From assembly GCF_000381965.1 (NCBI RefSeq), contig NZ_KB908460.1:80830-144829 (forward strand): a stretch of 64,000 bases of DNA, written 5' to 3'. Positions 36,289-47,136 of this stretch are shown here, piece by piece (the first letter of the stretch is position 1; every line of letters starts with the position of its first letter). The stretch comes from Oceanimonas smirnovii ATCC BAA-899 (lineage in GTDB: Bacteria > Pseudomonadota > Gammaproteobacteria > Enterobacterales > Aeromonadaceae). The notes beneath the pieces are model-generated. The model made no database searches. It was not told where the DNA came from and was given only the letters and a program-made list of their open reading frames with translations. Position numbers and translations under genes: made by a program.

Positions 36289-36492
36289 TTACAGAACCTG
36301 AATCTGTGAAGCCTGAGGACCCTTGGCACCCTCAGCCGGGGTGTAGGATACCTGCTGACCTTCGGCCAGGGTTTTAAAACCGCTGCCAACGATCTCGGAG
36401 AAATGGGCAAACAGATCTTTGCCGCCGTCAGCGGGAGTGATAAAACCAAAACCTTTGGACTCGTTGAACCATTTAACAGTGCCAGTAGCCAT
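36289..36492 (-). CDS. Cold-shock protein, CspA family
   Basis: The 67-residue single-domain RNA/DNA chaperone starts [20 protein letters not shown] and holds RNP1 (KGFGFI) and RNP2 (LFAHFS) motifs. Which paralogue it is cannot be told; it may or may not be cold-induced. The long leader of about 130 bases between its predicted promoter and the start codon is typical of cspA-type genes that respond to temperature through mRNA structure. Confidence 0.95.
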   Translation of the reverse strand: MATGTVKWFNESKGFGFITPADGGKDLFAHFSEIVGSGFKTLAEGQQVSYTPAEGAKGPQASQIQVL

Positions 36493-36632
36493 GTTTACTT
36501 ACCTTTTTAAAAATATGAATGGGCATATGCCCGGAACCGCAATAAATCAAATAAGGAAGCGTGGAGACTGTAGAACCGTAAGGACCAACAATATACTGAT
36601 GCTGCGCTGACTTGAGAATCTTGCTGAGGTGT

Positions 36633-36661
36633 ACTCTACGGCAGTGGGGGGATGCCGTCAA
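36633..36661 (-). promoter_or_regulatory. Sigma-70 promoter of the cold-shock gene
   Basis: On the minus strand TTGACG, a 17-base spacer and TAGAGT form a good promoter. Transcription would begin near 36626, leaving a leader of about 130 bases. Confidence 0.6.
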
Positions 36662-36746
36662 ACACTATCGTAAAAAATCATGAATAAATTTTATACAACA
36701 TAAAAAGGCACCCGCAGGTGCCTTTTTATCAGAGAAATACCAAAGC

Positions 36747-39700
36747 TTACTTGCCGCTGGCTACCCGGGCATGCATTTCCTGTACGGAAATCACTGACTC
36801 GGTAGCGTCATGCTCCATGGCCATTACAGTGGCAAAACCACCATTCAGGGTCGTGGTGTAAGACAGCTTCTGCGCCAGAGCACCGCGGCGCAGCTGACGG
36901 GAGTCTTCGATGGCCTGACGACCTTCCGCAGTGTTAATAATGTAGGTGTACTCATTGTTCTTGATGCGATCAAGAATATGCGGACGACCTTCATGCACCT
37001 TGTTCACCAGACGCGGATTGATATTGGCTTCACCCAATACCACGGCGGTGCCGTGGGTGGCATCAATCTGATAACCGGCGGCAATCAGGCTGGCGGCCAG
37101 GTCCACTACCCGCTGCTTATCGCTGTGACGGACAGACAGCAGTGCACGGCCTTCCTTCGGTACGGCCTTGCCGGCACCCAGATGCGCCTTGCCAAAGGCT
37201 TCGGCAAAGGTTTCACCCACGCCCATCACTTCACCGGTGCTGCGCATTTCCGGGCCCAGCAGCGGATCAACGCCGGGGAACTTGTTAAACGGCAGCACCA
37301 CTTCCTTCACGGAGTAGTAAGGCGGAATAATTTCCTCGGTCACGCCCTGCTCCGCCAGCGACTTGCCGGCCATGGCGCGGGCTGCCACCTTGGCCAGGGG
37401 CACACCGGTGGCCTTGGACACGAAGGGCACGGTACGGGCGGCACGGGGGTTTACCTCGATGAGGTAAATATCGTTGCCCTTGACCGCGAACTGCACGTTC
37501 ATCAGGCCAACAACGCCCAGCTCCAGTGCCAGCTTGCGTACCTGCTCACGCATCTCGTCCTGAATGGACTGGCTCAGGGTATAGGGAGGCAGTGAACAAC
37601 CGGAGTCACCGGAGTGAACGCCGGCCTGCTCGATGTGCTCCATGATGCCGCCAATCACCACGTCCTTGCCGTCGCAGATGGCATCTACGTCTACCTCGGT
37701 AGCGTCATCCAGGAAGCGGTCCAGCAGTACCGGCGACTCGTTGGATACACTGACCGCTTCGTTGAAGTAGCGGCGCAGATCCTGCTCGTCATAAACGATT
37801 TCCATGGCGCGGCCACCCAGTACATAGGACGGACGCACCACCAGCGGATAACCGATATCAACAGCCAGATTTACGGCCTGATCCAGAGCGGTCACAGTCG
37901 CATTCTGAGGCTGCTTGAGGCCCAGACGATCCACCGCCTGCTGGAAGCGCTCGCGGTCTTCAGCCCGGTCAATGGCGTCTGGGCTGGTGCCGATAATAGG
38001 CACACCGGCTGCTTCCAGAGCGCGTGCCAGTTTCAGCGGAGTCTGACCGCCGTACTGCACGATCACGCCCTTGGGCTGCTCGACCCGTACGATTTCCAGC
38101 ACGTCTTCCAGGGTCACCGGCTCAAAATAGAGACGGTCGGAGGTGTCGTAGTCGGTGGAGACGGTCTCGGGGTTACAGTTGACCATAATGGTCTCGTAAC
38201 CGTCTTCACGCAGTGCCAGAGAAGCGTGAACGCAGCAGTAATCGAACTCGATACCCTGACCAATACGGTTGGGGCCGCCACCCAGTACGATAATTTTGTC
38301 TTTATCGGACGGATTGGCCTCACACTCTTCGTCGTAGCTGGAGTACATATAGGCGGTGTTGGTGGCAAACTCGGCGGCACAGGTATCCACCCGCTTGTAT
38401 ACCGGGAAGATTTCATGGCGGTGACGCAGCTTGCGCACTTCGCCTTCGGCCACGCCCAGCAGCTTGCCCAGACGGGCATCGGCAAAGCCCTTGCGCTTGA
38501 GGGCGCGCAGCAGCTCGGGAGTCAGGCCGGCCATACCGGCGTCTTTTACCTGTTCTTCCAGCTTCACCAGCTCTTCAATCTGCACCAGGAACCAGCGGTC
38601 AACGTTGGTCAGCTTGAACACACCGTCCACGCTCATGCCGGCACGGAAAGCATCGGCGATGTACCAGATACGCTCGGCACCCGGATCCTGCAGCTCATGG
38701 CGAATGCGCGCCAGGCTTTCCGGATCGTTCAGGTCAACAATGGGATCAAAGCCGTTCATGCCGGTTTCCAGGCCGCGCAGGGCTTTCTGCACTGACTCCT
38801 GGAAGTTGCGGCCGATGGCCATGACTTCACCCACCGACTTCATTTGTGTGGTCAGGCGATCGTTGGTACCGGCAAACTTTTCAAAGTTAAAGCGCGGAAC
38901 CTTGGTCACCACATAATCGATGGCAGGCTCAAAGGATGCCGGAGTGCGGCCGCCGGTGATGTCGTTCTGCAGCTCGTCCAGGGTGTAACCGACAGCCAGC
39001 TTGGCGGCAATTTTGGCGATGGGAAAACCGGTGGCCTTGGAGGCCAGCGCGGAAGAGCGGGACACACGGGGGTTCATCTCGATGATGACCATGCGGCCGT
39101 CTTTGGGGTTCACACCAAACTGCACGTTGGAACCGCCGGTTTCCACACCAATTTCACGCAGCACCGCCATGGAGGCGTTGCGCATCAGCTGGTATTCCTT
39201 GTCGGTCAGGGTCTGGGCCGGCGCCACTGTGATGGAGTCACCGGTGTGCACACCCATGGCGTCGAAGTTTTCAATGGCACAGACGATGATGCAGTTATCA
39301 TTGCGATCCCGCACCACTTCCATCTCGTACTCTTTCCAGCCGATCAGGGATTCGTCGATCAGCAGCTCGTTGGTGGGCGACAGGTCCAGACCGCGAGTAC
39401 AAATTTCTTCAAATTCTTCCCGGTTGTAGGCAATGCCGCCACCGGTGCCGCCCATGGTGAAGCTGGGGCGAATGATACAGGGGAAACCCACCTGATCCAG
39501 CACGCCGTAGGCTTCGTCCATATTATGGGCAATGCCGGCACGGGGGCATTCCAGGCCGATGCTCTTCATCGCCTTGTCAAAGCGGTAGCGGTCTTCGGCC
39601 TTGTCGATGGCGTCGGCGGTAGCACCGATCATTTCCACGCCGAACTCTTTCAGCACACCGTGCTTTTCCAGCTCCAGCGCACAGTTCAGTGCGGTCTGGC

Positions 39701-39974
39701 CACCCATGGTGGGCAGCACCGCATCCGGCCGCTCCTTCTCGATGATTTTGTGCACTACCTGCCAGTCGATGGGCTCGATATAAGTGGCATCGGCCATCTC
39801 CGGATCGGTCATGATGGTGGCCGGGTTGGAGTTGACCAGAATGACGCGATAACCTTCTTCGCGCAGGGCCTTGCAGGCCTGGGCACCGGAGTAGTCGAAT
39901 TCACAGGCCTGGCCGATCACGATGGGGCCGGCACCCAGGATCAGAATGCTCTGTATGTCTGTACGTTTTGGCAT
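36747..39974 (-). CDS. carB: Carbamoyl-phosphate synthase large chain
   Basis: CarB makes carbamoyl phosphate for arginine and pyrimidine synthesis from ammonia, bicarbonate and two ATP. The 1075-residue protein holds two ATP-grasp halves (first begins [20 protein letters not shown], second [19 protein letters not shown]) and a C-terminal MGS-like allosteric domain (from about residue 940). All of it is intact. It follows carA after 16 bases on the same strand. Confidence 0.98.
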   Translation of the reverse strand: MPKRTDIQSILILGAGPIVIGQACEFDYSGAQACKALREEGYRVILVNSNPATIMTDPEMADATYIEPIDWQVVHKIIEKERPDAVLPTMGGQTALNCALELEKHGVLKEFGVEMIGATADAIDKAEDRYRFDKAMKSIGLECPRAGIAHNMDEAYGVLDQVGFPCIIRPSFTMGGTGGGIAYNREEFEEICTRGLDLSPTNELLIDESLIGWKEYEMEVVRDRNDNCIIVCAIENFDAMGVHTGDSITVAPAQTLTDKEYQLMRNASMAVLREIGVETGGSNVQFGVNPKDGRMVIIEMNPRVSRSSALASKATGFPIAKIAAKLAVGYTLDELQNDITGGRTPASFEPAIDYVVTKVPRFNFEKFAGTNDRLTTQMKSVGEVMAIGRNFQESVQKALRGLETGMNGFDPIVDLNDPESLARIRHELQDPGAERIWYIADAFRAGMSVDGVFKLTNVDRWFLVQIEELVKLEEQVKDAGMAGLTPELLRALKRKGFADARLGKLLGVAEGEVRKLRHRHEIFPVYKRVDTCAAEFATNTAYMYSSYDEECEANPSDKDKIIVLGGGPNRIGQGIEFDYCCVHASLALREDGYETIMVNCNPETVSTDYDTSDRLYFEPVTLEDVLEIVRVEQPKGVIVQYGGQTPLKLARALEAAGVPIIGTSPDAIDRAEDRERFQQAVDRLGLKQPQNATVTALDQAVNLAVDIGYPLVVRPSYVLGGRAMEIVYDEQDLRRYFNEAVSVSNESPVLLDRFLDDATEVDVDAICDGKDVVIGGIMEHIEQAGVHSGDSGCSLPPYTLSQSIQDEMREQVRKLALELGVVGLMNVQFAVKGNDIYLIEVNPRAARTVPFVSKATGVPLAKVAARAMAGKSLAEQGVTEEIIPPYYSVKEVVLPFNKFPGVDPLLGPEMRSTGEVMGVGETFAEAFGKAHLGAGKAVPKEGRALLSVRHSDKQRVVDLAASLIAAGYQIDATHGTAVVLGEANINPRLVNKVHEGRPHILDRIKNNEYTYIINTAEGRQAIEDSRQLRRGALAQKLSYTTTLNGGFATVMAMEHDATESVISVQEMHARVASGK

Positions 39975-39990
39975 GTCTCTACCCTACTCC

Positions 39991-41127
39991 TTATGCGCGG
40001 TATTTCTTGATCAGTTCGATAAAATGATCGAACAGGTTGGCGGCCTCGTGCGGGCCCGGACTGGCTTCCGGGTGTCCCTGAAAAGAGAACGCCGGCTTGT
40101 CGGTGCGATGCATGCCCTGCAGGGTGCCGTCAAACAGCGACACATGGGTGGCGCGCAGGTTCTCGGGCAGGGTGTCGCCGTCTACCGCAAAGCCGTGGTT
40201 CTGTGAGGTGATCATCACCACATCACGATCCAGATCCTTCACCGGGTGGTTGGCGCCATGATGGCCGTGACCCATTTTCACGGTCTTGGCACCACTGGCC
40301 AGTCCCAGCAGCTGGTGACCGAGGCAAATGCCGAACACCGGAATCTCGGTCTCGAGGAAGGTCTTGATGGCCTCAATGGCATAGTCACAGGGCTCGGGGT
40401 CGCCGGGACCGTTGGACAGGAAAATGCCGTCCGGATTCATGGCCAGCACTTCTGACGCCGGAGTCTGGGCAGAAACCACGGTCAGGCGGCAGCCACGATC
40501 TACCAGCATGCGCAGAATATTGCGCTTGGCACCGAAGTCGTAAGCCACCACATGGTAGGGCAGCTCGGCGTCGGTGGGCTGGCTGTGGCCCTGGCCCAGC
40601 TGCCAGCTGCCTTCACGCCATTCATAGGCGGCAGCCGTGGTGACTTCCTTGGCCAGGTCCATCCCCTTGAGGCCCGGAAAGTCTTTGGCTTCGGCCAGTG
40701 CCTTGGCTTCATCCAGATTGCTGCCGGCCAGAATGCATCCGGCCATGGAGCCTTTCTCACGCAGAACGCGGGTCAGCTTACGAGTATCGATATCGGCAAT
40801 ACCCACTATATTGTGAGCTTTGAGGTAATCGGACAGGGTGCGCTGGTTACGAAAGCTGGAAGCGATAATGGGAAGATCGCGAATAATCAGACCCTGAGCC
40901 TGAATCCGGTCGGATTCTTCATCTTCGGCGTTAGTGCCGGTATTGCCTATATGAGGATAAGTGAGCGTGACGATTTGGCGTGCATAGGAAGGATCGGTAA
41001 GGATTTCCTGGTATCCCGTCATTGACGTGTTAAATACCACCTCACCAACGGAACATCCGTCGGCGCCAATGGCTGTACCGTGGAAGACCGAGCCATCTTC
41101 CAATACGAGCAGCGCTGAGTGATTCAA
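39991..41127 (-). CDS. carA: Carbamoyl-phosphate synthase small chain
   Basis: The glutaminase subunit supplies ammonia to CarB. The class I amidotransferase triad is visible with the nucleophile in [17 protein letters not shown] and the later [11 protein letters not shown]. The start is taken as TTG at 41127, giving [13 protein letters not shown]. coli carA also starts with TTG at this place, and GGAGG lies five bases upstream. A TTG four codons earlier would overlap that ribosome site. The product is 378 residues. The order dapB-carA-carB is conserved with E. coli, but a terminator after dapB makes carAB its own unit. Confidence 0.96.
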   Translation of the reverse strand: MNHSALLVLEDGSVFHGTAIGADGCSVGEVVFNTSMTGYQEILTDPSYARQIVTLTYPHIGNTGTNAEDEESDRIQAQGLIIRDLPIIASSFRNQRTLSDYLKAHNIVGIADIDTRKLTRVLREKGSMAGCILAGSNLDEAKALAEAKDFPGLKGMDLAKEVTTAAAYEWREGSWQLGQGHSQPTDAELPYHVVAYDFGAKRNILRMLVDRGCRLTVVSAQTPASEVLAMNPDGIFLSNGPGDPEPCDYAIEAIKTFLETEIPVFGICLGHQLLGLASGAKTVKMGHGHHGANHPVKDLDRDVVMITSQNHGFAVDGDTLPENLRATHVSLFDGTLQGMHRTDKPAFSFQGHPEASPGPHEAANLFDHFIELIKKYRA

Positions 41128-41465
41128 GACAACCTCCAAGTTAATTCTTATAAATCAACAATTTACCTGGCTGTCCCGAGCTACAGACAAAAAAATTTTA
41201 CTGCATCTCGGCTAATACTGGGCAAATTCTGTGTATTTTATCTGTACCAGCGGTTTTCGACAAACTTTTTTGTGAACCAAAACACTGAAAGTCGAAAAAA
41301 TCACCTGTGACAGCATAAAAATTCAGAATAACAGTATAAAAAGAAAGGGGAAAACCATCAAAACAGAATAAATAACACTTTGACCCAAAAAATCAAAAAA
41401 ATGCCTGATTTTATTTAAAAATAAAAACAAAAAACTTTATAAACAAACACTTACCAAAATTTAAA
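41128..41465 (-). other. Leader and promoter region of carAB
   Basis: About 340 very AT-rich bases hold no gene. They contain a candidate arginine-repressor box at 41312-41325 and long A-runs on the plus strand. In E. coli carAB has two promoters controlled by arginine and pyrimidines; I cannot place the promoters here with confidence. Confidence 0.5.
41312..41325. promoter_or_regulatory. Candidate ARG box upstream of carAB
   Basis: AGCATAAAAATTCA matches the arginine-repressor half-sites TGAATWWWWATTCA at 12 of 14 positions. The expected second box 21 bases away is poor. Confidence 0.35.
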
Positions 41466-41517
41466 TAAAAAAAGCATTCCACCTTCATGCGCACAGCACC
41501 GGCGGAATGCTTTTTTC
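41466..41517 (-). terminator. Intrinsic terminator after dapB
   Basis: On the minus strand AGCATTCC and GGAATGCT pair across a 22-base loop that can itself partly fold, followed by seven T. Confidence 0.78.
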
Positions 41518-41532
41518 TGGCAATATTGCTGC

Positions 41533-42417
<885 letters not shown>

Positions 42418-42437
42418 TTACACAAACGTAAACCGGG

Positions 42438-42468
42438 CATAAAAAAACCGGCCGAGGCCGGTTTTTTC
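42438..42468. terminator. Intrinsic terminator between dapB and fklB
   Basis: AAAAAACCGGCC, a three-base loop and GGCCGGTTTTTT form a strong symmetric hairpin. It ends fklB transcription on the minus strand just past its stop codon. Confidence 0.9.
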
Positions 42469-42481
42469 AGACTGTCTGAAA

Positions 42482-43093
42482 TCAGGCGATTTCAAGCAGC
42501 TCAACTTCAAATACCAGGGTGGAGCACGGAGGAATGGAGCCGGCACCCTGCTCGCCGTAGGCCAGGTGATGAGGAACGAACAGCTTCCACTTGGAGCCAA
42601 CCGGCATCAGCTGCAGTGCTTCTACCCAGCCCTTGATCACGCCATTTACCGGGAACTGAGCCGGTTCACCGCGCAGTACGGAACTGTCAAATACAGAGCC
42701 ATCGGTAAAGGTACCGTGATAGTGCACACGCACAGTATCGGTTTCGGCAGGCTTGGCACCGTCACCGGCAGTCAGTACTTCGTACTGCAGACCAGATTCG
42801 GTTTGCTGCACTTCGGTACGCTCGGCATTGGCGGCCAGGAAAGCAGCTTCTTCTTCCTTTGCTTTGGCGGACTGAGAAGCCTGCTCGGCTTTCATACGCT
42901 CGGTGATCACGCCAAAAGCAGCGTTGATGTCTTCCCGGGATACGGCAAACTCTTCACCGTTGAGGGAGTCGGCCAGACCTTGTTGTACGGCGGCAATGTT
43001 CAGCCCTTCAAACGGCTGCTGGGCCAGCTGATCACCGATCTGACGGCCGATGCCATAGCTGGCTTTCTGTTCTACTGTCTCGTAAGACGACAT
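42482..43093 (-). CDS. fklB: FKBP-type peptidyl-prolyl isomerase (FklB/FKBP22)
   Basis: The 203-residue protein has an N-terminal helical dimerisation domain (ASYGIGRQIGDQLAQQPFEG), a long charged linker helix and a C-terminal FKBP domain (VRVHYHGTFTDGSVFDSS, GVIKGWVEALQLMPVGSKW, STLVFEVELLEI). It isomerises prolyl bonds in the cytoplasm; no signal peptide is present, which separates it from FkpA. AGAGGGA precedes the ATG. Confidence 0.93.
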   Translation of the reverse strand: MSSYETVEQKASYGIGRQIGDQLAQQPFEGLNIAAVQQGLADSLNGEEFAVSREDINAAFGVITERMKAEQASQSAKAKEEEAAFLAANAERTEVQQTESGLQYEVLTAGDGAKPAETDTVRVHYHGTFTDGSVFDSSVLRGEPAQFPVNGVIKGWVEALQLMPVGSKWKLFVPHHLAYGEQGAGSIPPCSTLVFEVELLEIA

Positions 43094-43137
43094 GGAATTC
43101 CCTCTGTGTTTGAGTGCAAAGATGCCATGCTAACAAA

Positions 43138-44064
43138 TTACGCCAGTGAGCTGAACGCCCAATCGGGTTGCCTGGCCAATAATGCCGCACCCCGGACGCC
43201 ACCTGCCCCGCCGAACACGGGTCCATAAACCGGTGGCGCTTGCATACCGGTCATCAGGCAGGCAGGCAGGCGCGAAGCCAGGGCCTGATACAAAGCCGGG
43301 GTTTCACTGATGCCACCGCCAAGCACAATGGCATCGGGGTCAAGCTGCGTGATCAGGGTTCCCAGTCCGGAAGACAGTATATCCAGATAGACGTTCATGC
43401 AGGTGGTTGCTCTGGCATCCCCTTCAAGCCAGGAGTCCATCAGCTGCTGGCCTGTTTGCTCGTTGCCTGTATATTGCGCCAGCCGGGCCAGACCAGTACC
43501 GGAAACATAGGTTTCCAGACAGGCAATACGGCCGCAGCCACAGGCATAAAGAGGCAGTCCGGGATAACGGGCCAGCACATCGGCCCCCACAGGTCCGTGG
43601 CCAAATTCACCACAGCCGAAACGGCGTCCGCTGATCAGGCAGCCTTTATGGATAAGCGCGCCACCTACTCCGGTCCCAAGGGTCAGACCCAGCGCCAGTT
43701 CTTTTCCAGCCACGGCACCACCGTGATACTCCGAGAGCAAAAAGCAGTTGGCATCATTGTTGCCATAAACGGGCCGTTCCAGCCGCAGCTGCAGATCACC
43801 AAGCAGATTACGGCCATGAATAGCGGGTACGTTGGGTGCCAGTACAGCCCCCTTTTCATTTTGAATACCGGGAAACCCAAACCCAACCGGCATTTTGGCA
43901 CCAAAATGACTGTCAGCCCGCTGGAGCTGCTCAGTGATCAGTGCCAAAAAGGCGTCATAATCGTCTTTTGGCGTGGTATGCACCTCGGCAAGCTGCGGGT
44001 GAAGCTTGTCATCATAGGCAGCGAAAGCAATTTTTGTACCACCGATATCAAAACCGTAGATCAT
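43138..44064 (-). CDS. nagK: N-acetylglucosamine kinase (ROK family)
   Basis: The 308-residue ROK kinase has the ATP motif YGFDIGGTKIAF, the catalytic DANCF segment (NNDANCFLLSE), and the zinc motif GH...CGCGRIACLE. The overall pattern is nearest E. coli NagK, which phosphorylates N-acetylglucosamine salvaged from murein; fructokinase activity (Mak) is the main alternative. It overlaps the upstream M48 protease gene by one base, so the two are co-translated. Confidence 0.85.
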   Translation of the reverse strand: MIYGFDIGGTKIAFAAYDDKLHPQLAEVHTTPKDDYDAFLALITEQLQRADSHFGAKMPVGFGFPGIQNEKGAVLAPNVPAIHGRNLLGDLQLRLERPVYGNNDANCFLLSEYHGGAVAGKELALGLTLGTGVGGALIHKGCLISGRRFGCGEFGHGPVGADVLARYPGLPLYACGCGRIACLETYVSGTGLARLAQYTGNEQTGQQLMDSWLEGDARATTCMNVYLDILSSGLGTLITQLDPDAIVLGGGISETPALYQALASRLPACLMTGMQAPPVYGPVFGGAGGVRGAALLARQPDWAFSSLA

Positions 44065-44846
44065 CAGCGGTCACACGCCGGCTGCTTGCCCTGTGCCCGG
44101 GCCTGCATATAAAGCGTGCGGGCTTCCGGCAGCAGGCCCGACAACCCCTGTATACGGGTGCCATGGGCAGGATGAGTAGAAAGTAATTCCGGCGGCTGAT
44201 TACCGGATTCAGCAGCAGCCATGTTGCGCCACAGGGCAATGGCCTGCTCCGGATCAAACCCTGCCTGAGCCATTAACTGTAAGCCCAGTTTGTCTGCTTC
44301 AGCTTCCTGCTCTCGACCATAAGGCAACAGGTAACCTACCTGCACTCCCAGACCCAGCGCAGCCATGGCCGACTCTCTTACACCAGACTGACCCAGGGCA
44401 GCATCGGCGGCAGTCAACCCGATGTTGGCAAGCTGAGTGCGTGACACGCGCTCGTTGCTGTGCCGGGCAAGTACGTGAGCAATCTCGTGCCCGATAACAG
44501 CGGCAAGCTGATCCTGGCTATTGGCAACCTTAAGCAGGCCGGTATAGACACCGATATTCCCGCCCGGCAGTGCAAAGGCATTAATTTGTTCGGAATCAAA
44601 TAACACCACTTCCCACTGATTAGCGCCGGGTAGCGTGGCGGTCAGCTGGCTGGTCACGCACTGCACATAACGATTAAGACCGCGATCAGTGCTGATACGC
44701 TCCTGCTCCTTGAGCTGAGTGAACGACTGCTCACCCAGCTGTTGCATGTCGTTTTCGGAAAATAGCAGCACCTGGCTGCGGCCGGTAGGAGACTGGGTGC
44801 AGGCTGTTAGTGCACCCAGTACGAAAGCCAGAATCATTACTCGCAC
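44064..44846 (-). CDS. M48 family metalloprotease, lipoprotein
   Basis: A short lipoprotein signal with lipobox LTAC (Cys16) precedes a zinc protease domain with HEIAHVLARHS and a third ligand in EQEAEADKLG. It is close to the LoiP/YcaL type of outer-membrane-tethered proteases of envelope quality control. GTG at 44846 is the start because GAGGG lies six bases upstream; an ATG three codons later is too far from it. No BepA-type repeat tail is present. It leads a two-gene unit with nagK. Confidence 0.9.
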   Translation of the reverse strand: MRVMILAFVLGALTACTQSPTGRSQVLLFSENDMQQLGEQSFTQLKEQERISTDRGLNRYVQCVTSQLTATLPGANQWEVVLFDSEQINAFALPGGNIGVYTGLLKVANSQDQLAAVIGHEIAHVLARHSNERVSRTQLANIGLTAADAALGQSGVRESAMAALGLGVQVGYLLPYGREQEAEADKLGLQLMAQAGFDPEQAIALWRNMAAAESGNQPPELLSTHPAHGTRIQGLSGLLPEARTLYMQARAQGKQPACDR

Positions 44847-44977
44847 CGCTTTACCCTCAACTATGCCAAAATTTCATTTTTTAGCATAACTGCCGGCTTA
44901 CACAAGCGGTAAACAGACTCGAACGCATTATTTTGACGAAAACGCTGCCGTCCGCTTCATTGCGTCAGAAGGTGTCA

Positions 44978-45229
44978 TCACTCCGGGCCGATCTGACCTG
45001 CTTCAGGCACAGTGGTGCCAGCCAGCAGCCAAAGAGTATATTTGTGCAGCTCCGGATGTTGTGCCAACGCTACCAGAAAGGCACCGCCGACTTCCCGATA
45101 CCCCAGCTCATAATTCTTTAGGGTCGTGGGCGGAACCTGCAGCAACTCGGCAAACTTGGGCCGGCTGAGCCCCATGGCTTCGCGTATTTTACGGATTTTT
45201 TGTCCGACCAGACTGGTATCAGGATTCAT
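44978..45229 (-). CDS. Small helix-turn-helix (XRE) protein
   Basis: The 83-residue protein is a Cro/CI-like helix-turn-helix (VGQKIRKIREAMGLSRPKFAELLQVP, TTLKNYELGYREVG) with a short tail. GAGGAG stands nine bases before the ATG at 45229. There are no phage genes nearby, so it is more likely a small housekeeping or stress regulator. Its targets are unknown. Confidence 0.82.
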   Translation of the reverse strand: MNPDTSLVGQKIRKIREAMGLSRPKFAELLQVPPTTLKNYELGYREVGGAFLVALAQHPELHKYTLWLLAGTTVPEAGQIGPE

Positions 45230-45582
45230 AATCTTGCTACTCCTCACTATGCAGATTACGACACAAGGTTGTGTTCACCCTTTAGTTTAACACTGCTGAA
45301 CAGACTCGTTATGAACTGAGTGAAATTTATTCAACAAAAAACTGGCACAACAGCGTTTAAGACAAGCCATTACCCTGATACCAACTTTAACGCAGCTGAT
45401 ATCAGACATGTTACCTCAAACTGGGGCATTATTGAGCACGCATACCTTGTTAGGGCTTGTTAAACACGCTAATCTGGTTTCGCGTGGGTATGCTGATAAC
45501 ACCTATAACACGCATCACATATGCGAATTAAAGAATATTATGTCAGCAACCATTTAAAACTCATTTGAATGAGGAATAAAAA
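45230..45582 (+). other. Upstream region of the OmpA gene
   Basis: About 350 AT-rich bases contain no gene that I can support. A plausible promoter for ompA lies inside it (listed separately), and CGCAT-CACAT-ATGCG at 45512-45527 is a small dyad in the leader. Confidence 0.45.
45447..45475 (+). promoter_or_regulatory. Candidate promoter of the OmpA gene
   Basis: TTGTTA, a 17-base spacer and TAATCT would start transcription about 100 bases before the ompA start, similar to the long leader of E. coli ompA. Confidence 0.45.
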
Positions 45583-46533
45583 ATGAAAAAGACAGTGGCT
45601 CCTACAGTTCTGGCAGTGGCTCTTGCCGCTGGTTTGTCCACCAATGTAATGGCAAACGACTGGTACATCGGTGGTGGTGCAGGTTTGGCAAACTTTGAAG
45701 ACATTCAGGACAACCTGCCTGCCGTCAAAGACGAAACCGGCTCCATCAATGCTTTTGCAGGTTATAACTTTAACCAGTACTTTGGTGCTGAAGCAGGCTA
45801 TACCCTGTTCAACGGTGGTGCGACCCGTACCCACAACGCCAACATTTCTGCTATTGGCCGTTATCCGCTGAGTCCCAAGCTTTCCGTATTTGGTGAAGCT
45901 GGTGCCTGGGGCTGGCGCTCCGTTCGCGCTATCAACCACGATGGCATTTCTCCCATGGCTGGTCTGGGTGTGACTTACCAGGTGACTGATCTGGTTGATG
46001 TACAGGCTCGCTATCGTCGTATCGAAAATGTTGGCGACCTCGCTGACAACGGTTACGAAAGTGACGTGAACAACTTTATGGTTGAGTTTGTTCTGCACCC
46101 TAACCGTCGCAAAGCCGCCCCGGCACCTGCTCCGGTAGCTCCGCAGCCTCAGCCTGAAGTGACTTACGAAACCCGTACTGTGACTGCAGACGGCTCTGTT
46201 TACTTTGCTTTTGACAGTTCAGCTCTGTCTGCTGACTCCCGTGCCACTCTGGACGAAGTTGCGGCCTTTGCTGCCCAGAATCCGGACTATCAGATTGAAC
46301 TGGCCGGCTATGCTGACCGTCTGGGCAGCGCCGAATACAACCGCAAGCTGTCTGAGCGCCGTGCGCTGGCCGCCAAGGAATATCTGGTAAACCAGGGCGT
46401 AGCTGCACAAAACATTCAGACCGCCTGGTACGGTGAAGAGCTGGCTCAGGGCGTAACTGATGCCGAGCGTCAGCGCGACCGTCGTGTAGATGCCAAAGGC
46501 CAGGCCAGCATCCAGGTTGAAATCGTTGAATAA
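45583..46533 (+). CDS. ompA: OmpA family outer-membrane protein
   Basis: A signal peptide (VLAVALAAGLSTNVMAND) is followed by an eight-stranded OmpA beta-barrel (to about residue 170), a Pro/Ala linker (KAAPAPAPVAPQPQPE) and a C-terminal peptidoglycan-binding OmpA domain (YFAFDSSALSADSRATLDEV, GYADRLGSAEYNRKLSERRA). It is a major structural protein linking outer membrane and cell wall. Codon use appears more restricted than in neighbours, as in highly expressed genes. GAGGAA lies before the ATG. Confidence 0.93.
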   Translation: MKKTVAPTVLAVALAAGLSTNVMANDWYIGGGAGLANFEDIQDNLPAVKDETGSINAFAGYNFNQYFGAEAGYTLFNGGATRTHNANISAIGRYPLSPKLSVFGEAGAWGWRSVRAINHDGISPMAGLGVTYQVTDLVDVQARYRRIENVGDLADNGYESDVNNFMVEFVLHPNRRKAAPAPAPVAPQPQPEVTYETRTVTADGSVYFAFDSSALSADSRATLDEVAAFAAQNPDYQIELAGYADRLGSAEYNRKLSERRALAAKEYLVNQGVAAQNIQTAWYGEELAQGVTDAERQRDRRVDAKGQASIQVEIVE

Positions 46534-46552
46534 CACAGCCTGTTACTGCCCG

Positions 46553-46585
46553 TGAAAAAACGGCCCTGCGGGGCCGTTTTTGTTT
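46553..46585 (+). terminator. Intrinsic terminator after ompA
   Basis: AAAAAACGGCCC, a short loop, then GGGCCGTTTTTG lies about 20 bases past the ompA stop. Confidence 0.92.
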
Positions 46586-46644
46586 TCTCACTGGCAGGCA
46601 TAATCTGGCATACTTGCTGTTTATCTTCACCTGGAACAGTCCTG

Positions 46645-47109
46645 ATGCAATGTTACTGTGACAGCAAACTTACTTTTGCCGACTGCTGCCAGCCTTTTCT
46701 GGCAGGCAGGCTGGCAGCTCCAACGCCTCTGGCGCTGATGCGCTCACGCTACAGCGCCTACCGGCTGGGACAAGGTGACTATCTGGTCAGTACCTGGCAC
46801 CCGGATACACTGGGTAAACTGGATGCTACTGCCCTTGCCGACTCAGGGCTGAATACCGACTGGCTCGGCCTCACAATTGTTTTTGCCAGAGGCACAAATA
46901 AAGACCACGAGGGCGAGGTAGAGTTTAAAGTACGTTACCGTGAAAACGGACGTGTAGTACTGCTGCATGAGCGCTCTCTTTTTGTGCGACTGAACCAGAA
47001 TTGGGTATATCACTCCGGCGTGCATAACCCGCCCAAAACCGGCCCTAACCTGCCCTGCCCCTGTGGCAGCGGAAAAAAGTACAAGCACTGCTGCAGCCGC
47101 CGTTATTAA
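46645..47109 (+). CDS. ychJ: YchJ family protein with SEC-C motif
   Basis: The 154-residue protein holds the YchJ pattern: an N-terminal Cys-rich start (CYCDSKLTFADCCQPFLAG), the conserved ALMRSRYSAY and TWHPDTL, and a C-terminal SEC-C zinc motif (PCPCGSGKKYKHCC). Function is unknown; the SEC-C motif binds zinc and often contacts ribosomes or SecA partners. The ATG at 46645 fits the family; the open frame extends upstream into the ompA terminator. It is followed after 27 bases by purU, the same neighbourhood as in E. coli. Confidence 0.9.
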   Translation: MQCYCDSKLTFADCCQPFLAGRLAAPTPLALMRSRYSAYRLGQGDYLVSTWHPDTLGKLDATALADSGLNTDWLGLTIVFARGTNKDHEGEVEFKVRYRENGRVVLLHERSLFVRLNQNWVYHSGVHNPPKTGPNLPCPCGSGKKYKHCCSRRY

Positions 47110-47136
47110 GGCTTAATCAACAACAAGAAGATACTG

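Noticed and set aside
36810..40010. Long plus-strand reading frames (261 to 393 codons) opposite carB
   Set aside because: They mirror the codon bias of carB on the other strand, have no ribosome sites and resemble no family. carB is certain.
44978..45229. Sign of a prophage from the XRE-type regulator
   Set aside because: All neighbours are housekeeping genes, with no integrase, attachment repeats or phage structural genes.
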